In this document: in pieces, positions 1-10,385 of the stretch | Numbering within the stretch: position 1 is the stretch's first letter | Layout of the letters: each line of letters begins with the position of its first letter | Assembly: GCF_003255815.1 (NCBI RefSeq) | Contig: NC_037673.1 | Location: forward strand, 143,476,111-143,540,110 | DNA: 64,000 nt | Source: Theropithecus gelada | Taxonomy: Eukaryota; Chordata; Mammalia; Primates; Cercopithecidae | Direction of reading: 5' to 3' | The notes under the pieces: generated by a model | Databases searched by the model: none | Seen by the model: the letters and a program-made list of their open reading frames with translations, nothing else | Told to the model about the DNA's origin: nothing | Position numbers and translations under genes: made by a program

Positions 1-880
1 GCTTAGCTCAGCGTCTAGTACATTGTAAGTGCTTCCTAAGTTTAATTACTATTGTCTATAACAGTAGTACCAGCCCTTAATTACGGCATATTACTTTATT
101 TACTTACCTATCTTATCTAAATAATGAAAGTTCAAACTCTTGAGGGGAAGATCAATGTCTAATTCATCTTTATATTCCTTCTGCCTCACCCAGTGCCTGC
201 ACAAAGTAGATAGTAAATATTAGGTGAGTAAGTGAATGGATGAATGGATAAATCAATATATAAGGATAAAGCTTCTGGAAGATATTTTGTACTTTTTATG
301 TGTGTGTGAAGGTCCTTTACAGCACAAATGAAGTGGATTTGAGCCTATCATAAAACTGGAATAGATCATTCAAACAAAGGCATTATGGAATTTTTAGATA
401 GACATGCTTCAACTTTAATTGTGTATTTCAGTCTTAACTAAATGGTAGGCACTTAGTGAATACTTTCTAAGTCAATAGTAGGCACTCAGTAATTACTTCC
501 TGAGTGAAAAAAAGACTCACTGAGGATTATAGCCATAGTTATCCACAAAGAACTCAATAAAAACAAAACAGAACAGACAAAATACTGTCTTCTCCATTAG
601 AAGCAAAAAAAAAAAAAAAAGAGACTAGACCTCAAGTCCCAAATAGGCCTCTCCGAACCAGCCAATACCTCTTGACCTCAACTGAAAATACGTTTTCAAT
701 TCAAATCTGAAATGATTGATCTAGTGTAAGGCCTAGGCACCTATCTACTCATATGCAGAATGGGCAAGAGGCAGAAAAAACAAATTTGAAATTTCTTTGG
801 ACAGGTGAATCTGCTGCAGGTAGTTTGCACTGCACCATTTGAACTGCTTCAGTGTGCTTCTTGTCTATTTGATTCTCTCA
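1..880. other. Unique AT-rich DNA, no gene
   Basis: No convincing coding frame. A 16-A run lies at 605-620. Two imperfect copies of a roughly 33-bp unit (445-477 and 478-510), each with a GTAGGCACT core like the 3' end of MIR or L2, lie in tandem. The stretch at 190-250 also resembles an old MIR or L2 tail. Confidence 0.5.
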
Positions 881-945
881 ACAATCCCATTTTACAGAAG
901 AGAAAACAGGCTGAGGGGATATAATAATTCATCCACAAGAGATCC
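881..945 (-). repeat. MIR remnant
   Basis: The segment CATTTTACAGAAGAGAAAAC followed by a CTGAG motif is the reverse complement of the MIR core. Only about 65 bp is recognisable. Confidence 0.5.
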
Positions 946-954
946 CCTATTTCC

Positions 955-1073
955 GCACTGGAATCACCTGATGAGCTAGTGAAGAATGCAGATTTCACAG
1001 TCCTCAAGCCAGTGGATCCAGATTCCCTGGGGATAAGAAGTGATTCTTCCTTGAAAGTTTGAGAACCTCTGGA
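955..1073 (+). mobile_element. MER5A-like hAT-Charlie copy
   Basis: It starts near GAATCACCTG, has a central GATCCAGATTCCCTGGGG, and ends with GAGAACCTCTGG. This is the layout of the short non-autonomous MER5A DNA transposon. It is diverged and somewhat shortened. Confidence 0.6.
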
Positions 1074-1164
1074 GTAAGATGTTTAATTTCACACTCTGGC
1101 TTGACAAGTTTGGGTAACAGAAAGTTTTCCAAATACCTTTGTCCTAAATCACGTATCCAACAAT

Positions 1165-1330
1165 TTGCTGCCACCCTGATGATGTGTCAGGCTGAGTGAT
1201 GGGGACATAGGATATGAGATACCACTGCTGCTCTAAAGAAGTGCATATTCCAGAAAAAACAGATGAATGAACTGTTTTAATACAGCCACATATGGGCTAT
1301 GGCAGCAGGAAGAGGATATGAAAAGATTCT
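1165..1330 (-). repeat. L2 remnant
   Basis: Weak similarity to the reverse complement of the L2 3' end (GTCAGGCTGAGTGATGGGGA, then a GTGCATATTCCAG segment). Confidence 0.35.
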
Positions 1331-2204
1331 TTGGGATTATAAAGCCCCAAAAGGTCAATGTTAGAGATCCATGTTTTTGCATTAGGCATTATTTATAAAA
1401 AAATAAACAAAAAACACCTCCTATTAAAAGGCAATTATCTTACTGGGAGGCATAGCAAATGAAGAGTTAGCAGTCATTAACTCTGTAAGTGGCATTAGTC
1501 TCTGATACATCTAATGTCGTCACAGATAAGAGCAGGGTCACCAGGAGAGGAGAGGAATGGTGTCATTATAAGGAGAAGGGAGGATCTAAAGCAATGGCAG
1601 AGGTTTCTGGAGGGAGAGCCGAAGAGCAGAAAGAGGTCTCTGAAAGGGAAACCAGGAGCCTCAGAGGAAGGAAAGATAAAGGTGACCCATTTAGGTGCCA
1701 TGTGAGAAGGCCCCTTGAGTGTGGCAGAGCAGAGTCCAGAGACAAGAAATTTCTCCAGATGATTTCTGCATGTCAGGTTCTGACAGTGGCAAACAAGCAA
1801 TTAATTGGGAGTTTTTTGAATGCTGTGCTCTGGACTAGGCTGCTCTAAGCTTTTCTTTAGACTGACCTCCTGGGAGAGCAGAAACAATCATTTCTGCCCG
1901 CCAAGTTCAGCTGGAGCCCCTGCCTTGGGGCCAATGGACTTGGAGTCTCCTAACTGCCTGTTCTCACTGGTTCCAGTCTTGTTGCCTACCTCATTGAAGC
2001 CCAAGTTTTACAGAAAAGTTACCCTGATAATTCTCTTTGTATGTTTTTATAACCTCCTTTGGGGGAAGGTTCATCATTACAGTTTTACATTTTGCTATGA
2101 AGGAAACTAAATCCCAGGAAAAAAAATTAGCTTATTTAATATTAATCAGGATGAGTCTGCCCAGGTTTTTACTCTTAAGTCAAAGCAAAGCAAATTCCTA
2201 CTCC
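1331..2204. other. Unique DNA, no supported gene
   Basis: Frames of up to 119 codons occur here (for example 1489-1848, plus). They have no recognisable domain, no splice context and purine-biased composition, so I do not call them genes. Confidence 0.5.
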
Positions 2205-2330
2205 TTCTTCAAATCTTAAATGAAGTGCTACATCTCCAAGGAGAGGTTTCTTGATGCCTCAGACTGGATCAAATCCCCCTCTTACAGACTCGCACACACC
2301 ATGTTCCTCTTTTAAAATACTCGTTCCTTA
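2205..2330 (+). repeat. L2-like remnant
   Basis: GGAGAGGTTTCTTGATGCC followed by a C-rich CCCCTCTTACAG stretch resembles the part of the L2 3' region that reads as 'AGAGGCCTTCCCTGACC'. Diverged. Confidence 0.4.
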
Positions 2331-2423
2331 TTGAGCATATTTACTGAGCACCTGCTTAGGCCAGGCACTGCACATAGTGCTAAGGAATCCATAGTAAACA
2401 TGATGATAAAACACCTACTCTCA
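2318..2423 (-). repeat. L2 3' end
   Basis: TTATTGAGCATATTTACTG, GAGCACCTGCTTAGGCCAGG and TAGTGCTAAGGAATCC form the reverse complement of the L2 3' terminus. It is cut off by the Alu that follows. Confidence 0.6.
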
Positions 2424-2708
2424 GCCAGGTGTGGTGGCTCACCCCTCTAATCCCAGCATTCTGGGAGGCCGAGGTGGCTGGATCACTTGAACTCAGGAGT
2501 TTGGGAGCAGCCTGGACAACAGGGTAAATACTCACCTCTAAAAAATATACAGAAAATTATCTGGGTGTGGTGGTACCCACCTATAGTCCCTGCCACTTGG
2601 GGGGCTGAAGCAGGAGGATCACTTGAGCCTGGGAGTTTGAGGCTGCTGTGAGCCATGTTCACACCACAGCACTCCAGCCTTGGTGACAAAGTAAGTGAGA
2701 CTCTCTCT

Positions 2709-2741
<33 letters not shown>

Positions 2742-2755
2742 AGAAAAAAAAAAAA
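2424..2755 (+). mobile_element. Alu, old (AluJ-like), near full length
   Basis: It begins GCCAGGTGTGGTGGCTCACC and contains both monomers. The right arm reads CACTTGAGCCTGGGAGTTTG then GAGGCTGCTGTGAGCCATG, typical of AluJ rather than AluS or AluY. It ends in a long interrupted A tail with AAAAG units (2709-2755). A weak CTACTC direct repeat flanks it. Confidence 0.93.
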
Positions 2756-2764
2756 CTACTCCTC

Positions 2765-2880
2765 TTCTTTGGGTATAATAACCATTCCCAACATATACAA
2801 CTCATGAGCTGCTGTGAGGATTAAATGAGGTAATCCAGTAAAGTGCTTAGAATTCTTTAATAATTGCTGTTTAGTATCTG
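2765..2880 (+). repeat. MIR 3' part
   Basis: GCTGCTGTGAGGATTAAATG followed by AAAGTGCTTAGAA is the MIR core and 3' region. Its end has been duplicated (2846-2931). Confidence 0.7.
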
Positions 2881-2931
2881 ACACCCTGCTTAGAATTCTT
2901 TAATAATTGCTGTTTAGTATCTGACACCCTG
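2846..2931 (+). repeat. Perfect 43-bp tandem duplication
   Basis: Two identical 43-bp units lie head to tail (2846-2888 and 2889-2931), starting CTTAGAATTCTTTAATAATT and ending CTGACACCCTG. The first lies in the MIR tail. Lack of any mismatch argues for a recent duplication or an assembly artefact. Confidence 0.97.
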
Positions 2932-3184
2932 GCCAGACTCTAAGTTACAAGAGGGTAAAAATTTGATTTTTTTTCTACTGAATTCTGAGATCAAAGTTTG
3001 CTGCCTGAAGCATAACAGGAGTTTGATAAGTACATGCTGGATTGAACTGAGCTGAATTGAGTTGAACTGAAGAAAGAAAATTCTGACAATTTCCATCACA
3101 CTTCCTACACCCACTAGCCAGTGTGTGAAATTCACAACTTGTTAGATTCTGGCCTGAAAGAAAGAGGATCCTCTTTGTGGTTAA

Positions 3185-3500
3185 TTCATTTATCCATTCA
3201 TTCATACAATATAATCTTTTTAGCAGCTATTAAATGCCAGGCACTCTTCTAGGTGTTGGGGATACAGCAGTAAATAACATATTGAGGTTTAGCTCTTTGA
3301 GCTTATATTCTCAAAGAAAGAGGTAGGCAATAAACAAACATTACATCAACAAGGTTATTTTAGGTGGTGAAAAGTAGAATGAAGGAAATAAAGTGGACCA
3401 CGGATTAGAGAGTGACTGCTTTGCTTGATGGTCAGGGAAGGCTTCTTGGAGGAGGTGACATTTGAGCTGAGGCTGAAAGACAAATTAATGGCCAAGGAAT
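3185..3500 (-). repeat. L2 3' region
   Basis: TTAAATGCCAGGCACTCTTC, GTTGGGGATACAGCAGTAAA and GTCAGGGAAGGCTTCTTGGA occur in the order of the reverse-complemented L2 3' end. Confidence 0.75.
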
Positions 3501-3509
3501 GGGTTTGGC

Positions 3510-3720
3510 CCTCTCATTTACCCCACTATAGCCTGCAATTTATCCTCACAGAGATTTCCTCTTCTAATTTAACTAACTACCTACATATTTTTTAAATAGT
3601 TTATTTAACATTTGTTTCACTGCTTTAATATAAGCTCTAGGGGAACACGTAGTGTGTTGTCTTTCTCACTCGTTGCATCCCCTAGACCTTGCAGAGCAGT
3701 CAAGAGTGAGTTGATTCATA
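3510..3720 (+). repeat. L2 3' end
   Basis: The stretch 'ACTGCTTTAATATAAGCTCT' then CGTTGCATCCCCTAGACC corresponds to the L2 '...AGAATGTAAGCTCC...TGTATCCCCAGC' 3' end. It lies next to an oppositely oriented L2. Confidence 0.55.
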
Positions 3721-4135
3721 TTTCTGATTGGCAGTCTGCACTGATGATTCAGCCAGCTCTCTTGGCATGTGACTAAAGCAAGAGAGAGGTGGGCAGCTAC
3801 AGATAAGACTGAAGAGGACTTTGAAGATGGGGGTCGGCTCCATTTAGAGCAGCTGCTACCAGGCAGCAGGGGGAGAAATAAAGCCCAGTGCCTCACAACA
3901 GAAGATTTTGGCTCTCATTAAAAAGAACGAAAGAAGGAAAAGCACAATAAAGCCAATTACGTTTTCCACCAAATTTTCTATAGTAACTCTCATAGTACCT
4001 AGAAAGAGTAGACAAATAACATCTCCTAATTTATAAAGGGAAGTCAGAGCAGGTAGGCAACAGGGTTTTGTTTGTCTATTTGTTTTGCTTCTGAGCCATG
4101 GAAACATGATTTGATTTTAACAGATGATGATAATG
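3721..4135. other. Unique DNA, nothing recognised
   Basis: No repeat family or plausible exon recognised. Confidence 0.45.
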
Positions 4136-4457
4136 CAGTCATGTGCTTAATGACATTTCGGTCAACTGTGGACTGCAAATATGAAGGTGTCCCCATAAGA
4201 TTATAATACTGTATTTTTCCTGGACCTTTTATATATTTCGATATGTTTGGATACACAAATGCTTATCCATTGCGTTACAACTGCCCACAGTATTCAGGAC
4301 CGTGACATTCAGGACTGTACGGGGTTGTAACCTAGGAGCAATAGGCTGTACCATCTAGGTTTGTGTAAGTGCACTCTAGGATGTTTGCACAATGACAAAA
4401 ATTGCCTAATGATGCTCTTCTCACAATGTTTCCCCATCATCAAGTGATGTGTGATGG
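4136..4457 (+). mobile_element. Tigger-type (TcMar) non-autonomous DNA transposon
   Basis: The left end CAGTCATGTGCTTAATGACA and right end CCCCATCATCAAGTGATGTG form diverged inverted repeats. Inside lie CCCCATAAGATTATAATACT, CCTAGGAGCAATAGGCTGTA and CATCTAGGTTTGTGTAAGTG, hallmarks of a Tigger family, probably Tigger3-like. A TA follows the right end at 4458-4459. No transposase is present. Confidence 0.8.
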
Positions 4458-4509
4458 TAGTAGTAATAAGAGCAAACCCAAATCTATATTCATCTGAGTT
4501 CTTCATTCA

Positions 4510-4700
4510 TCTGAGTGACCAGGTTCCAGTTACTCTGCTAAGTGCTATACCTAGAATATCATGGAATCCTCCTGAAAAACCTATAATAAAGTAAATGTCA
4601 TTATTTTATCTGTTTATAGATGAGGAAGTTTACACAGGGACATTAAATAAAGTCAACTGCAAACAAGTGGAGGAGGTAAGATTCCAGTAAAGGCTTTCCG
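4510..4700 (-). repeat. MIR
   Basis: TACTCTGCTAAGTGCTATAC, then GATGAGGAAGTTTACACAGG, then GGAGGAGGTAAGATTCCAG give the reverse-complement MIR order. Confidence 0.75.
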
Positions 4701-5056
4701 CTCACCCCTCCCCTCAGGCTGTCTCATGCCACTGTGTTCTCTGAGTTGCCTGATCTGAACATTATCTCCCCTACAGTCTCGTATAGGACATGGCACCAAC
4801 ACTGAGACCAAGATTTTGTATCTACTTATTTGGAACTTGTGGGTATTTCATTAGGGTTGGGCAAATTTGCTTCTGACCTATTTGAAAGAAAGGGTTCGCT
4901 AATGACTACCATAATCATGTAGAAGAAATCTAGCCAAATCCGCACACTTACCTATCAATGCCTCCAGGGATCCAACATGTGTTGAAAGTTTGCTATTCCT
5001 AGGACATGGTGCCAAGGACTGTGAGATTAGATGCATGTATAGGCATATGATGTAAA
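4701..5056. other. Unique DNA, nothing recognised
   Basis: No repeat or coding signal recognised. Confidence 0.45.
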
Positions 5057-5150
5057 AGGGAGGGAGGGAGGGAGAAAGTGGGGAAGAAGAGAAGGGGGAA
5101 GAGAGGAAGGAGAGAAGGAAGGAAGGGAAGGGAAGGGAGATAGGAAAGAA
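5057..5150 (+). repeat. Purine tract, (GGGA)n/(GGAA)n
   Basis: About 94 bp almost entirely of G and A, in GGGA and GGAA register. It is a degenerate microsatellite; its complement is a pyrimidine tract. Confidence 0.9.
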
Positions 5151-5194
5151 ATATAAAATTAAGTAATAAATATATGAATATTACAGAAGGGCCA

Positions 5195-5360
5195 AAAGAG
5201 AGTAACAGATAAAGTGCATAGTAGAAAACTCTCGCACCTAAATGGAACATTGGGACAGAATCCAAGAAGACTTCCTGGAGGTAGTGGCATCTAAGATAGG
5301 CTATGAAGGAGAAGAAGAATTTGCACATATGAAGATATAAGTGGGAAGAGTCTTCTGGTA
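5195..5360 (-). repeat. L2 remnant
   Basis: AAGACTTCCTGGAGGTAGTG then GGCATCTAAGATAGGC matches the reverse-complement L2 segment that reads 'AAGGCTTCCTGGAGGAGGTG'. Confidence 0.5.
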
Positions 5361-6311
5361 AGAGGTAACAGTATCAGTTTTATTAAAACAGCTCAAATTC
5401 ACTCTTTCTCCTATTTACTACAAATTAATAGAATTATAAAAACATATTTTAAATATATAAAGCAGATTTCAGCTGCTGTGTTTGGGCTATGCACTTATTA
5501 GCTCTCGTTTGGAAATAGTGGGCTTTAACATTTCTTGTCCAAGCGGGATAAAAAATGTTCCAATTATTCAGTCTACATAATGCCTCACAGCCTTCATAAA
5601 AAGAAAGCATTCCAAAGCAAATCCCGAATGTGCTTCCTGTTCTGCAGAAGAAAAAAAAATATTGTCCTATCTGCTTCCTTCCCAGACGTCTCTGCATTTT
5701 AATTAAATCATGAATATTATGAAAAGGAACCAATATTCTGATATGAAACAATATTTTAAAAGGATAACTGTGACTCTGATATCTATTTTGACCTTAGAGC
5801 CTTCCCCAGGATTAGGCAGCGTATTTCTTTTTGGACAGATTAGAGCTTTAGAGGATTTGAAAGGAACCCAGGACACGAATCCAGGTGGCAAGATCTTAGT
5901 TTTCTGACCCGTAGGCTACCCCTTAGAGATACAGAGTAGGCATTTGAGTAATTGGGTTTAATGTCTTTTCAAGAAAACACTTTTAACCCAGCTTTCCTCT
6001 TGATTCTGAGAGGCCATAATAGTAAATCTTTTAGGAGGTAGCAGGGGAGAAAATGCTGTACCTGTTGTTCTTACAGTAAGGGACCAGATCTGCTCATTCA
6101 GGGAGGACCTTCCCCTGGGAGTGTCACACGGCTCACAGCAGCTTGCACGAGAGTTCTGTTTGGCCTGCAGAGTATTATATTTTCTAATTCAAACTTCATG
6201 CCTTTAAACAGGGTATGTACTCACCAGTTCCTCTACATCTTGATTACGTCTGGAGAGATTTACACAATTACCTTTTCCTTTGCTGTTTCAGTCTATGAGC
6301 TTTGCTTTATG
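5361..6311. other. Unique DNA, no supported gene
   Basis: Frames of 100 codons (minus, 5449-5751) and shorter are present, but none has a recognisable domain or exon boundaries. Confidence 0.45.
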
Positions 6312-6556
6312 GCAGGGTTTCGCAACCTAAGCACTATTGATATTTTGGATAAGGTAATTGTTGTGTGGTTATGTGGGGGAGATGGGGCTGTTTTAGGATG
6401 TTTAGTAGTGTCACTGTGCTCTGCCCAATAGATGCCAGTAGCACACCTCCCATCCCCCAGTCAGGACAATCCAAAATGCTTCCTGACATCAGTGAACATC
6501 CCCGGGGGTGCAAAATTACCCTCCCACACCCTAGATTGAGAATCACTGCTTTACAG
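6312..6556 (-). mobile_element. MER20 (hAT-Charlie) copy
   Basis: Left end GGGTTTCGCAACCTAAGCAC, then GATGCCAGTAGCACACCTCC, then right end GATTGAGAATCACTGCTTTA. This is nearly the full 219-bp MER20 layout, reverse orientation, with the usual terminal symmetry. Short insertions make it slightly longer than consensus. Confidence 0.85.
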
Positions 6557-7014
6557 CAATACGGCCTCAGAGACCTGGGCTGTGATAATGGACACATTAA
6601 TTGCACATTAGGCAGCATAATGAGGGTAAATAATATTTTGATTAGAAGAAAGGTGAACCAAGATCTGTGCGTAATTCTTCATACCTTAGTTTCCTCACCT
6701 CATTCTCCCACAGGTCTGGTATATAAATCAAAACAATCTAGTATATGTAAATGTGTTTTGAAAACGTAACCATATAAGGTTGTTACCATTTGGTCTTACC
6801 TAGCTCTTTAGGCATCCACTGATACCGGCACATTGAAAAATGGCAGCTCTATTTAAGGATAAATCATTTAAACTAGAAGGCATTCCATAAACCAAGTGCA
6901 GTGACAAGGAGTTGAACTTAGCAGTAAGAAATGTCACTTTGGGCACGAGAATGAATTTTCTTGGAGCCTCCTGTCTTCTTGGTATTTCTTGCTGATTGGA
7001 AAGCTAGTATTCTT
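6557..7014. other. Mostly unique DNA
   Basis: The part at 6680-6720 (TTAGTTTCCTCACCTCATTC) hints at a decayed MIR. Nothing else is recognised. Confidence 0.4.
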
Positions 7015-7880
7015 TCATTTATTTAATCATGCATTTATTCAATATGTATTTGTTAAACATTAGTGTATGCCAGGCATGGTGCTGGGCACTAGGAATGCTT
7101 ACACAACTTGTAGTTGTATATCAGGAAGTAGCTGTAGCAGACTTGTCTTCATGCAGAGTATGGACTAATAGAGAAAACATACAAGGAGCAAGAAAATGAT
7201 AATGCATTTGGCAAGTGTATGATGGAGAACATTCAGCACCTTCTACGAGGGCCACCGAGCTCAGAGTTCAGGGTTAAGAAAGGCTTACTTGGGAAAATGA
7301 AACCAAAACTGAGATTTGAATGATGAACCGGGGTTGCCAGAAAAAGAGAGTGTGAAAATATTTCTGGCAAAGGGGATAGTATGTGTGTAGTGCTGGAGGA
7401 GGGGATATGGCATTAGAGGACACATGGAACAGAGAGTACATGAGGAGAATGGTGAGTGAGGCTGGGGATATCCCAAGAGCAATGAAACCTAATGAAGCTT
7501 TTTGGGAGGCAAGTGACATATGTACACACTGGAGATACTACTCTGGATACAGTGTGAAGAACAGACTGGAGGTAGTCAAGACAATAAGGAGAGTGGGAGT
7601 AACCCAAAGAGGCTGCTCCAATATCCAGAGAAGAGAAGATTGTGTCCAAAGTAACACAGTGGCAATGGGGTTGGAGCAAGGTCGAGGGATTGGAGATACT
7701 GACCTATTTAGAGAAAAGAGGGAAAATGGCATATGACTTAGTGATAGAGTGCATGAGTATGGGTGTTCAAGGAAGTTAGGAAGGCAGAGCCAAGAACGAT
7801 TCTTGGGTGTTTGGGAGGGCTTTTGGAGGAAGCAACTGGAGTTAACTACAGCCATTGCTACTATTGACAAAAATGAAAGA
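7015..7880 (-). repeat. Long L2 copy (about 0.87 kb)
   Basis: It starts with the reverse-complement 3' end (TGCCAGGCATGGTGCTGGGC) and continues through TGAAACCTAATGAAGC (reverse complement of the L2 'GCTTCCCATC' region) and GAACAGACTGGAGGTAGTCA to the GAACGATTCTTGGGTGTTTG segment. Open frames of 110-117 codons in it are decayed or opposite-strand frames. Confidence 0.7.
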
Positions 7881-7904
7881 GTTTATGGGGCGCCTGGTGA
7901 GTGT

Positions 7905-8130
7905 GGGTCCATGAGCTCAATGCCAACAAGCATTATCTCCTTTAAATCTTGTTATACCCCTGTGAGATAGGATGTATTATTCTCAGGACTCCAAGGCTCA
8001 GAATAACCTGTTCCAGGACCCACACCTGGTAATACCAGGGTCCTGATTTGGGCTGGAATCAAACCCGACAGACTGACTCCAGAGTCAGGTGGTTAAGCCT
8101 GCTCTCTTACCCACCACATAGAATATCATT
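7905..8130 (-). repeat. MIR
   Basis: CCTGTGAGATAGGATGTATT, CTCCAAGGCTCAGAATAACC and TGGAATCAAACCCGACAGAC follow the reverse-complement MIR order. Confidence 0.7.
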
Positions 8131-8164
8131 GATTCCCTTGAATGTTTACCTTCTAGGTTTAAAT

Positions 8165-8310
8165 CATAGGTTTTCTGGTGACTACAGATAGTTTTGGAGG
8201 AACCATTCAATCATTTAAGCTCTTCAAATCTCAGTTTCCTCTGCCAAAATCTAGGTATTGGGATATCTCCTTTACAGGGCCTATGGAGTGAGTAAGTTAG
8301 TGCTAACACT
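8165..8310 (+). repeat. MIR remnant
   Basis: TCTCAGTTTCCTCTGCCAAA then CCTATGGAGTGAGTAAG fits the plus-strand MIR core, weakly. Confidence 0.45.
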
Positions 8311-8319
8311 AATAATGAC

Positions 8320-8570
8320 AGAGCAAGCATTTATTGAATGCTGACTGTATTCCATGCTGCGTTGTAAATACTTTACATGTATTAGCTAATTTAATCCTCA
8401 CAAGAGCCCTGGATGTAGCTTCAATTATTATCCCCATGTCATAGATGAAGAAACTGAGGCACAGATACATTAAATACCATACTCATATAGCAGATTTGTT
8501 GGAATGCAAACCTGGGTGAGCCTTTTTGGAGCCTGTGTTCTTCACTATGGTGTCATGCAGCCTCTGCTAA
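8320..8570 (-). repeat. MIR, well preserved
   Basis: ACTTTACATGTATTAGCTAA, TTTAATCCTCACAAGAGCCC and GATGAAGAAACTGAGGCACA make a near full-length reverse MIR. Confidence 0.85.
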
Positions 8571-8634
8571 GACGTGAGACCTTAAAAAGTGCTTGACATA
8601 CCAAGAGCCTAGCACCTGGCATGTTAGATGTGCT

Positions 8635-8722
8635 TGGTGCTGACTATCATTTTTCTTCAATGTTAAGTTTATCGAGTTTTCAATAAGTGCCAGGCACTGT
8701 AATAGACAAATAAGATAGACAT
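8635..8722 (-). repeat. L2 3' end
   Basis: CAATAAGTGCCAGGCACTGT and AATAAGATAGACATGGCTCC are the reverse-complement L2 terminus. It is interrupted by the insertion that follows. Confidence 0.6.
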
Positions 8723-8730
8723 GGCTCCTG

Positions 8731-8763
<33 letters not shown>

Positions 8764-8954
8764 GTATCATCAAGCCTCCCTTGCCCACGAGAAACTGGGA
8801 AATGTCAGCAGTTTCTGAGGAAGTCTTTAAAGAAGGCCAGGGAAGCCAGGGTTCATCAACAGCCAAATACACAGCCTGAACCACTCTGCTGTTGTGATTA
8901 GCCTGGGTGTTGGCCAAAAGACCATACCAAGGCCCTTGGAGGGCTACTGTCTTT
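8723..8954 (-). mobile_element. A-tailed retrocopy of an unidentified RNA
   Basis: Thirty T (8733-8762) adjoin about 179 bp of relatively GC-rich sequence. The whole is bounded by a 13-bp direct repeat with one mismatch: GGCTCCTGTCTTT at 8723-8735 and GGCTACTGTCTTT at 8942-8954. Read on the minus strand this is target duplication, body, A30, target duplication: the signature of L1-mediated retroposition. No AATAAA lies in the last 40 bp before the tail, and the body matches no Alu, 7SL or L1 sequence I know. A minus-strand frame across it ends in a lysine run because it reads into the A tail, so it is not a real protein. The parent RNA is unknown. Confidence 0.65.
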
Positions 8955-9056
8955 CCTCCTTTCATATTTGTGCATTTGATCACCACCTAGGTTAAAGAAA
9001 ACATCTGGCTGATACAATAGAGGTAGAAAATGCTAACATCTGCTTGGTGGTCAGGA

Positions 9057-9535
9057 GGTTTTTATTTTTAATTGACAAAAGTTGTCTAAATTTATAGTGT
9101 ACAACATGGTGTTTAAACATATGTATACATTTTAGAATGGCTAAGTTAATTAACATATGCATTACCTCCCATACTTATTATTTACTTCTGAGAACACTAA
9201 AAATCTACTCAGCAATTTTCAAGTATACAATACTTTCTTATTGACTACAGTTACCAAGTTGTACAGTATATCTCTTGAATTTATTCCTCCTGTCTACCTG
9301 AAATTTTGTATCCTTTGTATCCCCAACCTCCTCTTACCCCAACCCCTAGTAATTACCACTCTGCTCTCTGGTCTATGAGCTTGACTTTTTTAGATTCCAC
9401 AGATGTGAGATCATCTGGCATTTGCCTTTCTGTGCCTGGTTTATTTCACTTAACATAATGCCCTCTAGATTCATCTGTGTTGTCACAAATGACAGGCTTG
9501 CTTTCTTTTTCCAGGCTGAATAATATTTTGTCTTT
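9057..9535 (-). mobile_element. L1 3' end, 5'-truncated
   Basis: Reverse-complement L1 3' UTR and tail of ORF2: TTTTTAATTGACAAAAGTTG at the outer edge, CTTATTCCTCCTGTCTACC-like and TTTAGATTCCACAGATGTGA segments, TTTATTTCACTTAACATAAT, then an abrupt end after GGCTGAATAATATTTTG. Old primate or mammalian-wide subfamily. Confidence 0.85.
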
Positions 9536-10139
9536 CCACCGGAAGGGATATCAAAGAGACTCTTATCCCATAATGCCACAGGGGAATCTGAGTGGTGGAA
9601 ACATTAAGTGGTAATGTGGAAGAGGAAACTCATAACTTCATTGTGTCTGTTTTACTTTCTGTACCCCACCTTCTCCGTCTATAAGTGGGCAGATCTTCCA
9701 GTAAAGATCTCCCAGTTTCCTTCAAAGGAAATTCCTTCAAATTCCAACATGCTATGAATCTAAGTGTTTAATCGCACAGTTTCCTATTTGCTCATTAACA
9801 TCATGTGGGTAAATAATACTTGGATTAGGTGTAAGAAGTGGTAATTAATTGTTCATGTGTGTTGATAATGTGGAGACAACTTGCTGTCTGTAATTTCCTT
9901 CCACTTGCTCGTAGAACCCTCTACAGGTGTTTATTGCTCTTCCCAAAGATGAAGTGTAATTTTTGTGTGGACCCAGGTGTAAATAGTCTTTTCAGTAAAC
10001 ACATGGATCTGATGGCCATTTTAAGTTCATTTAGAGAGCGTTTACTAAACTTAGCAAATATTAAACATTAAAAAAATAATGATCTGGGTGGTAGAATGAC
10101 GAGTCATTTTTATTTTCTTGTTATCTGTGTTTTCATTAG
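9536..10139. other. Unique DNA, nothing recognised
   Basis: No repeat family recognised. Moderately complex sequence without a convincing coding frame. Confidence 0.45.
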
Positions 10140-10385
10140 CATCACAGCTAACATTTACTTAGCATTCACTCTGTGTCAAGTGCTGTGCTTTGTTTAGATT
10201 ATTTTATTTCATCCTCATGACAAGCCTATGAAGGAGAAACTACTATTTTCCCATTTTACAGAGGAGTAAAGTGAGTTTAAATCAAAATAAAGTTATGCAA
10301 TCTATTCAAGGTGACACAGAAAGTCGTTTCATTGGGATTCAAACCCAGGCCATCTGTTCATAGTTCATTCTCTTAACTATGGTAA
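10140..10385 (-). repeat. MIR, near full length
   Basis: TCAAGTGCTGTGCTTTGTTT, CCCATTTTACAGAGGAGTAA and GGGATTCAAACCCAGGCCAT in reverse-complement MIR order. Confidence 0.85.

Noticed and set aside
1489..1848. 119-codon plus frame as a gene
   Set aside because: Biased Arg, Glu and Lys composition from a purine-rich stretch; no domain, no splice sites, no homologue recognised.
7274..7870. Overlapping frames of 81-117 codons on both strands
   Set aside because: They lie within a decayed L2 copy; the reading frames do not keep any L2 protein order and overlap each other on both strands.
8763..8941. The A-tailed retrocopy read as an H/ACA snoRNA or as a protein on the minus strand
   Set aside because: An ATA three bases before the tail mimics an ACA box, but no ANANNA hinge lies at the right distance. 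The 105-codon frame ends in a lysine run from the A tail and matches no protein I know.
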